Assembly: GCA_913053845.1 (NCBI GenBank)
Contig: CAJXGD010000011.1
Coordinates: 1 to 51,673, forward strand
Reading direction: 5' to 3'
Origin: an uncultured bacterium
GTDB taxonomy: Bacteria > Bipolaricaulota > Bipolaricaulia > RBG-16-55-9 > DRJF01
Length of the DNA stretch: 51,673 nt
Below are positions 49,712 to 51,673 of the stretch, in pieces. A model generated the notes under the pieces. It did no database searches. It saw only the letters and a list, made by a program, of their open reading frames with translations, and was not told the DNA's origin. The position numbers were made by a program, and so were the translations under genes. Each line of letters begins with the position of its first letter. Position 1 is the first letter of the stretch.

Positions 49712-51673
49712 TCAACTCGGAGCTGTCCCGAAGATGCCCCGGAAAATGAGATCAAACTCCTTGACACTTGTCGGTGTGCCATCCTGGTCTACAATTTGCC
49801 CGCCGCAACAGGCGAGAACAGCGTCGCGTGTGGCGACCTTCGCGCAGAACTCCTGGGCGCGCGATGGCTTGTCTGCGCCCGTGATGGTGTCCGGGTAATA
49901 CTGCTCGATAGCACCCCGCTCGAGCACGTAGACGTCGACACCCCTCAGCATTGCCAGCAGTCGGTATTTCAACTCCAGCATTTGAGCGTCATCGTTGTTC
50001 TTGAGGACATCGAGCCGCTCCGGTTTTCGCTCCCAAGCGAAGAACTCCTCCACCGCCTCATCGTGCTCCTCCTGCGTGCAGTCCCCTGCCTTGAGTTTCT
50101 CCTGAAATACCCTGACCTTCCGCCACAGCGCTCGGAGTTCGCCAGAACCGTGCGCGTTCTTGGCGTCCTTTGCGGTTGGCCCGTCATCATCAGGAACGAC
50201 CAACTCATCCACCTTGTCCAGGAGATGCTTCCTAGCGTCTTTCAGCTCATCACTGGGGGCGATGTGATCGAAGCCGTTGACCAGCAGGTCGAGGTCGGCA
50301 ATAACCGGCACTCGCACACCGAAACGGGAAAAGAAGTCTCGGTATCGTCTTATGTTGCCCTTGCCGGTAATCCGAGCGAACAGCACCGGCACCTGGGCTG
50401 CGTCCCACGCGGGGTTAAGGGTTCTAGCGATATGCTGCATGAGGAGATAGTCGCTGTCGCCTTCGACTAGGACCACTGTGTCGGCGAAAAACGCGGCGTT
50501 GTTGTTCTCGAAGCAGATGATCTGGAACTGGTCCTTGGCCGTCATGTCCGACAGGTCGACTGGTTGAACCTGCGTGAACGGCCTGGACGTTATCGCTGCA
50601 TTCGATACCTTGCGCAGCTTGACAAACGTCTCGGTCGCTCCCGGGCCGAAGAACATCGGTGAATGTGTCGTGACGAGAACGTGGTGTTCCTTGGCGAAAA
50701 CCCGCAGGGCGTCGAAGAGGGTGTGCTGGGCCTTGGGATGAAGGAATAGCTCCGGTTCTTCGAACAGAAGCAGGTAGGATGCCGGTGCGGGTTCCTCCTG
50801 TGGTTCCACCCCTTCGGTTGCAGATTCCGTCTCTACGTACGCATGAGTATCCGGCGCGAGATGTGCTTTGAGATACACGTAGGACCGGAAAATGGAGAAC
50901 ACAATTGCGCGGCGCAAGCCGTCACCCTTGGAGTCGATCAAACCGTCCACTCCATCGTTGGCATAGATGCGTGCGGAAGAAAAGACCGTTTTCAACTCCG
51001 GCGGCGGGATTGTGATGCGGAGAACCACATCCGCGAAGCTTTCGCGCACGTACTTCTCGACGGTTTCCTCGATCATCCTGACCTCTTCGAGCCGACCGTC
51101 CACGACCGTGCCGTCGGGCAGCTGCACGCGGTTAAGCTTGCCATCGAGTTCTTCAAAGAGCTTCTTTGCATCCGGCAATTTAGGTTCAACCGCCTGAAGC
51201 AGGATCGATAGGATTCTCCCAAACGGCGTGCTCTCGGTCGTCTTGATGTCGTCGGCAAGGTCCTTCACCGCCGTGATGTAGATCGGATCAGGAAGCATCA
51301 GTTTTATGTTCTTGTCGATGCCGGTCGGTAACGCCTGATCGGCGGCCGTCTTCTGGTTGTCAGGTAGCGAGTCGGCAAGCTCCAGAATCTTCTGTTTAAC
51401 CTCATCCCGCTTCATCGTTGTATCGACCATGCCGTCAAGTTTGGGGAATGCCTCCACCACCTTATTAACGAAGGCTTGGCCCGCTCGCTGTCGCTTCACG
51501 AGCTCAGCAATGCTGTCTGCAGAAAAACGGGTGTCGTTCGGGGTGAGCGTGTTGTAGAGCAGCGCACTCTTTCCATTGGTGTCATAAACTCGAACAAGAG
51601 TAAGACGGCCATTCCTGACGATCTCGGCAACTCGCGTGCGATGCTCCTCGGCCAGCCGGGCCAAGTCTGCATC
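49712..51673 (-). CDS. OLD-family ATP-dependent nuclease (5' end outside window)
   Basis: The frame is open to the right edge, so the N-terminus with Walker A is not visible; about 653 residues are. The ABC-type ATPase half ends with DSKGDGLRRAIVFSIFRSYV (signature-like), YLLLFEEPELFLHPKAQ (Walker B) and VLVTTHSPMFF (H-loop). The TOPRIM nuclease half follows: VVLVEGDSDYLLMQ with the catalytic Glu, VPVIADLDLLVNGFD with D-x-D, and the late VYVLERGAIEQYYP. OLD proteins are DNA nucleases in phage defence (P2 Old, GajA). No GajB-like helicase follows downstream. Confidence 0.85.
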   Translation of the reverse strand, partial: DADLARLAEEHRTRVAEIVRNGRLTLVRVYDTNGKSALLYNTLTPNDTRFSADSIAELVKRQRAGQAFVNKVVEAFPKLDGMVDTTMKRDEVKQKILELADSLPDNQKTAADQALPTGIDKNIKLMLPDPIYITAVKDLADDIKTTESTPFGRILSILLQAVEPKLPDAKKLFEELDGKLNRVQLPDGTVVDGRLEEVRMIEETVEKYVRESFADVVLRITIPPPELKTVFSSARIYANDGVDGLIDSKGDGLRRAIVFSIFRSYVYLKAHLAPDTHAYVETESATEGVEPQEEPAPASYLLLFEEPELFLHPKAQHTLFDALRVFAKEHHVLVTTHSPMFFGPGATETFVKLRKVSNAAITSRPFTQVQPVDLSDMTAKDQFQIICFENNNAAFFADTVVLVEGDSDYLLMQHIARTLNPAWDAAQVPVLFARITGKGNIRRYRDFFSRFGVRVPVIADLDLLVNGFDHIAPSDELKDARKHLLDKVDELVVPDDDGPTAKDAKNAHGSGELRALWRKVRVFQEKLKAGDCTQEEHDEAVEEFFAWERKPERLDVLKNNDDAQMLELKYRLLAMLRGVDVYVLERGAIEQYYPDTITGADKPSRAQEFCAKVATRDAVLACCGGQIVDQDGTPTSVKEFDLIFRGIFGTAPS

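Noticed and set aside
49712..51673. Complete Gabija (GajAB) system
   Set aside because: Only an OLD-like protein is present; the downstream gene is a methyltransferase, not a UvrD-like helicase.
1..51673. tRNA, rRNA, CRISPR arrays, transposases or integrases
   Set aside because: No cloverleaf, rRNA segment, regularly spaced repeats or transposase/integrase reading frame was recognised on either strand.

Overview
The window is bacterial chromosome, GC-rich (roughly 60% by eye) and tightly packed. It carries Gram-negative-type traits: outer-membrane barrel proteins of the PorV/PorQ type and cohesin/PKD surface proteins. It also has a long beta' subunit with an inserted domain, zinc-binding forms of several ribosomal proteins, an archaeal-looking RNase HII and methylmalonyl-CoA mutase/epimerase genes. 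Together these suggest a deep-branching, uncultivated lineage; Bipolaricaulota/Acetothermia-like is my guess at low confidence, since no rRNA gene is present. TGA is a normal stop codon here. I saw no tRNA, rRNA, CRISPR array or transposase gene.

Layout. 1-6.5 kb is accessory: the end of a cohesin-like protein, a retropepsin-like protease with a small partner gene under a palindromic operator, a Uma2-type nuclease gene, typA, a membrane-anchored phospholipase-D-like protein, a decayed PKD/beta-helix surface-protein gene, a VapBC module, more gene remnants and a cluster of GC-rich hairpins. 6.5-10.75 kb (minus strand) holds a tandemly duplicated two-gene module: a 360-residue cohesin-PKD-C-terminal-sorting-like protein translationally coupled to a PorV-like barrel. 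10.9-11.4 kb is a RelE/ParE-like toxin-antitoxin pair.

11.5-34.5 kb is the information-processing core, all on the plus strand: an fmdB-like gene overlapping rpoC (with no rpoB beside it), then a consensus promoter and one continuous str-S10-spc-alpha supercluster: rpsL-rpsG-fusA-rpsJ-rplCDWB-rpsS-rplV-rpsC-rplP-rpmC-rpsQ-rplNXE-rpsN-rpsH-rplFR-rpsE-rplO-secY-adk-map-rpmJ-rpsMKD-rpoA-rplQ. tuf, rpmD and infA are absent from their usual places, and S11 lacks its conserved C-terminal tail.

34.5-44.8 kb: a serine beta-lactamase-like hydrolase; two ABC ATPase/permease pairs in one operon; a chromate-type module (ChrB, a ChrB C-terminal-domain paralogue and an MFS exporter) with an almost identical 40-bp promoter/operator in front of each of the two ChrB-type genes; ftsY; and a PreT/GltD-like Fe-S flavoprotein. 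44.8-48.2 kb (minus strand) is an operon of methylmalonyl-CoA mutase large subunit, RNase HII, methylmalonyl-CoA epimerase and a membrane-anchored protein. 48.3-51.7 kb is foreign-looking: a nucleotidyltransferase, an AT-rich methyltransferase bounded by attC-like inverted repeats (an integron-type gene cassette), and an OLD-family ATPase/TOPRIM nuclease cut by the window edge.

Best candidates for something new: the duplicated cohesin-PKD/PorV surface module, the integron-like cassette, the repeated chr promoter-operator, and the palindrome-controlled protease pair.
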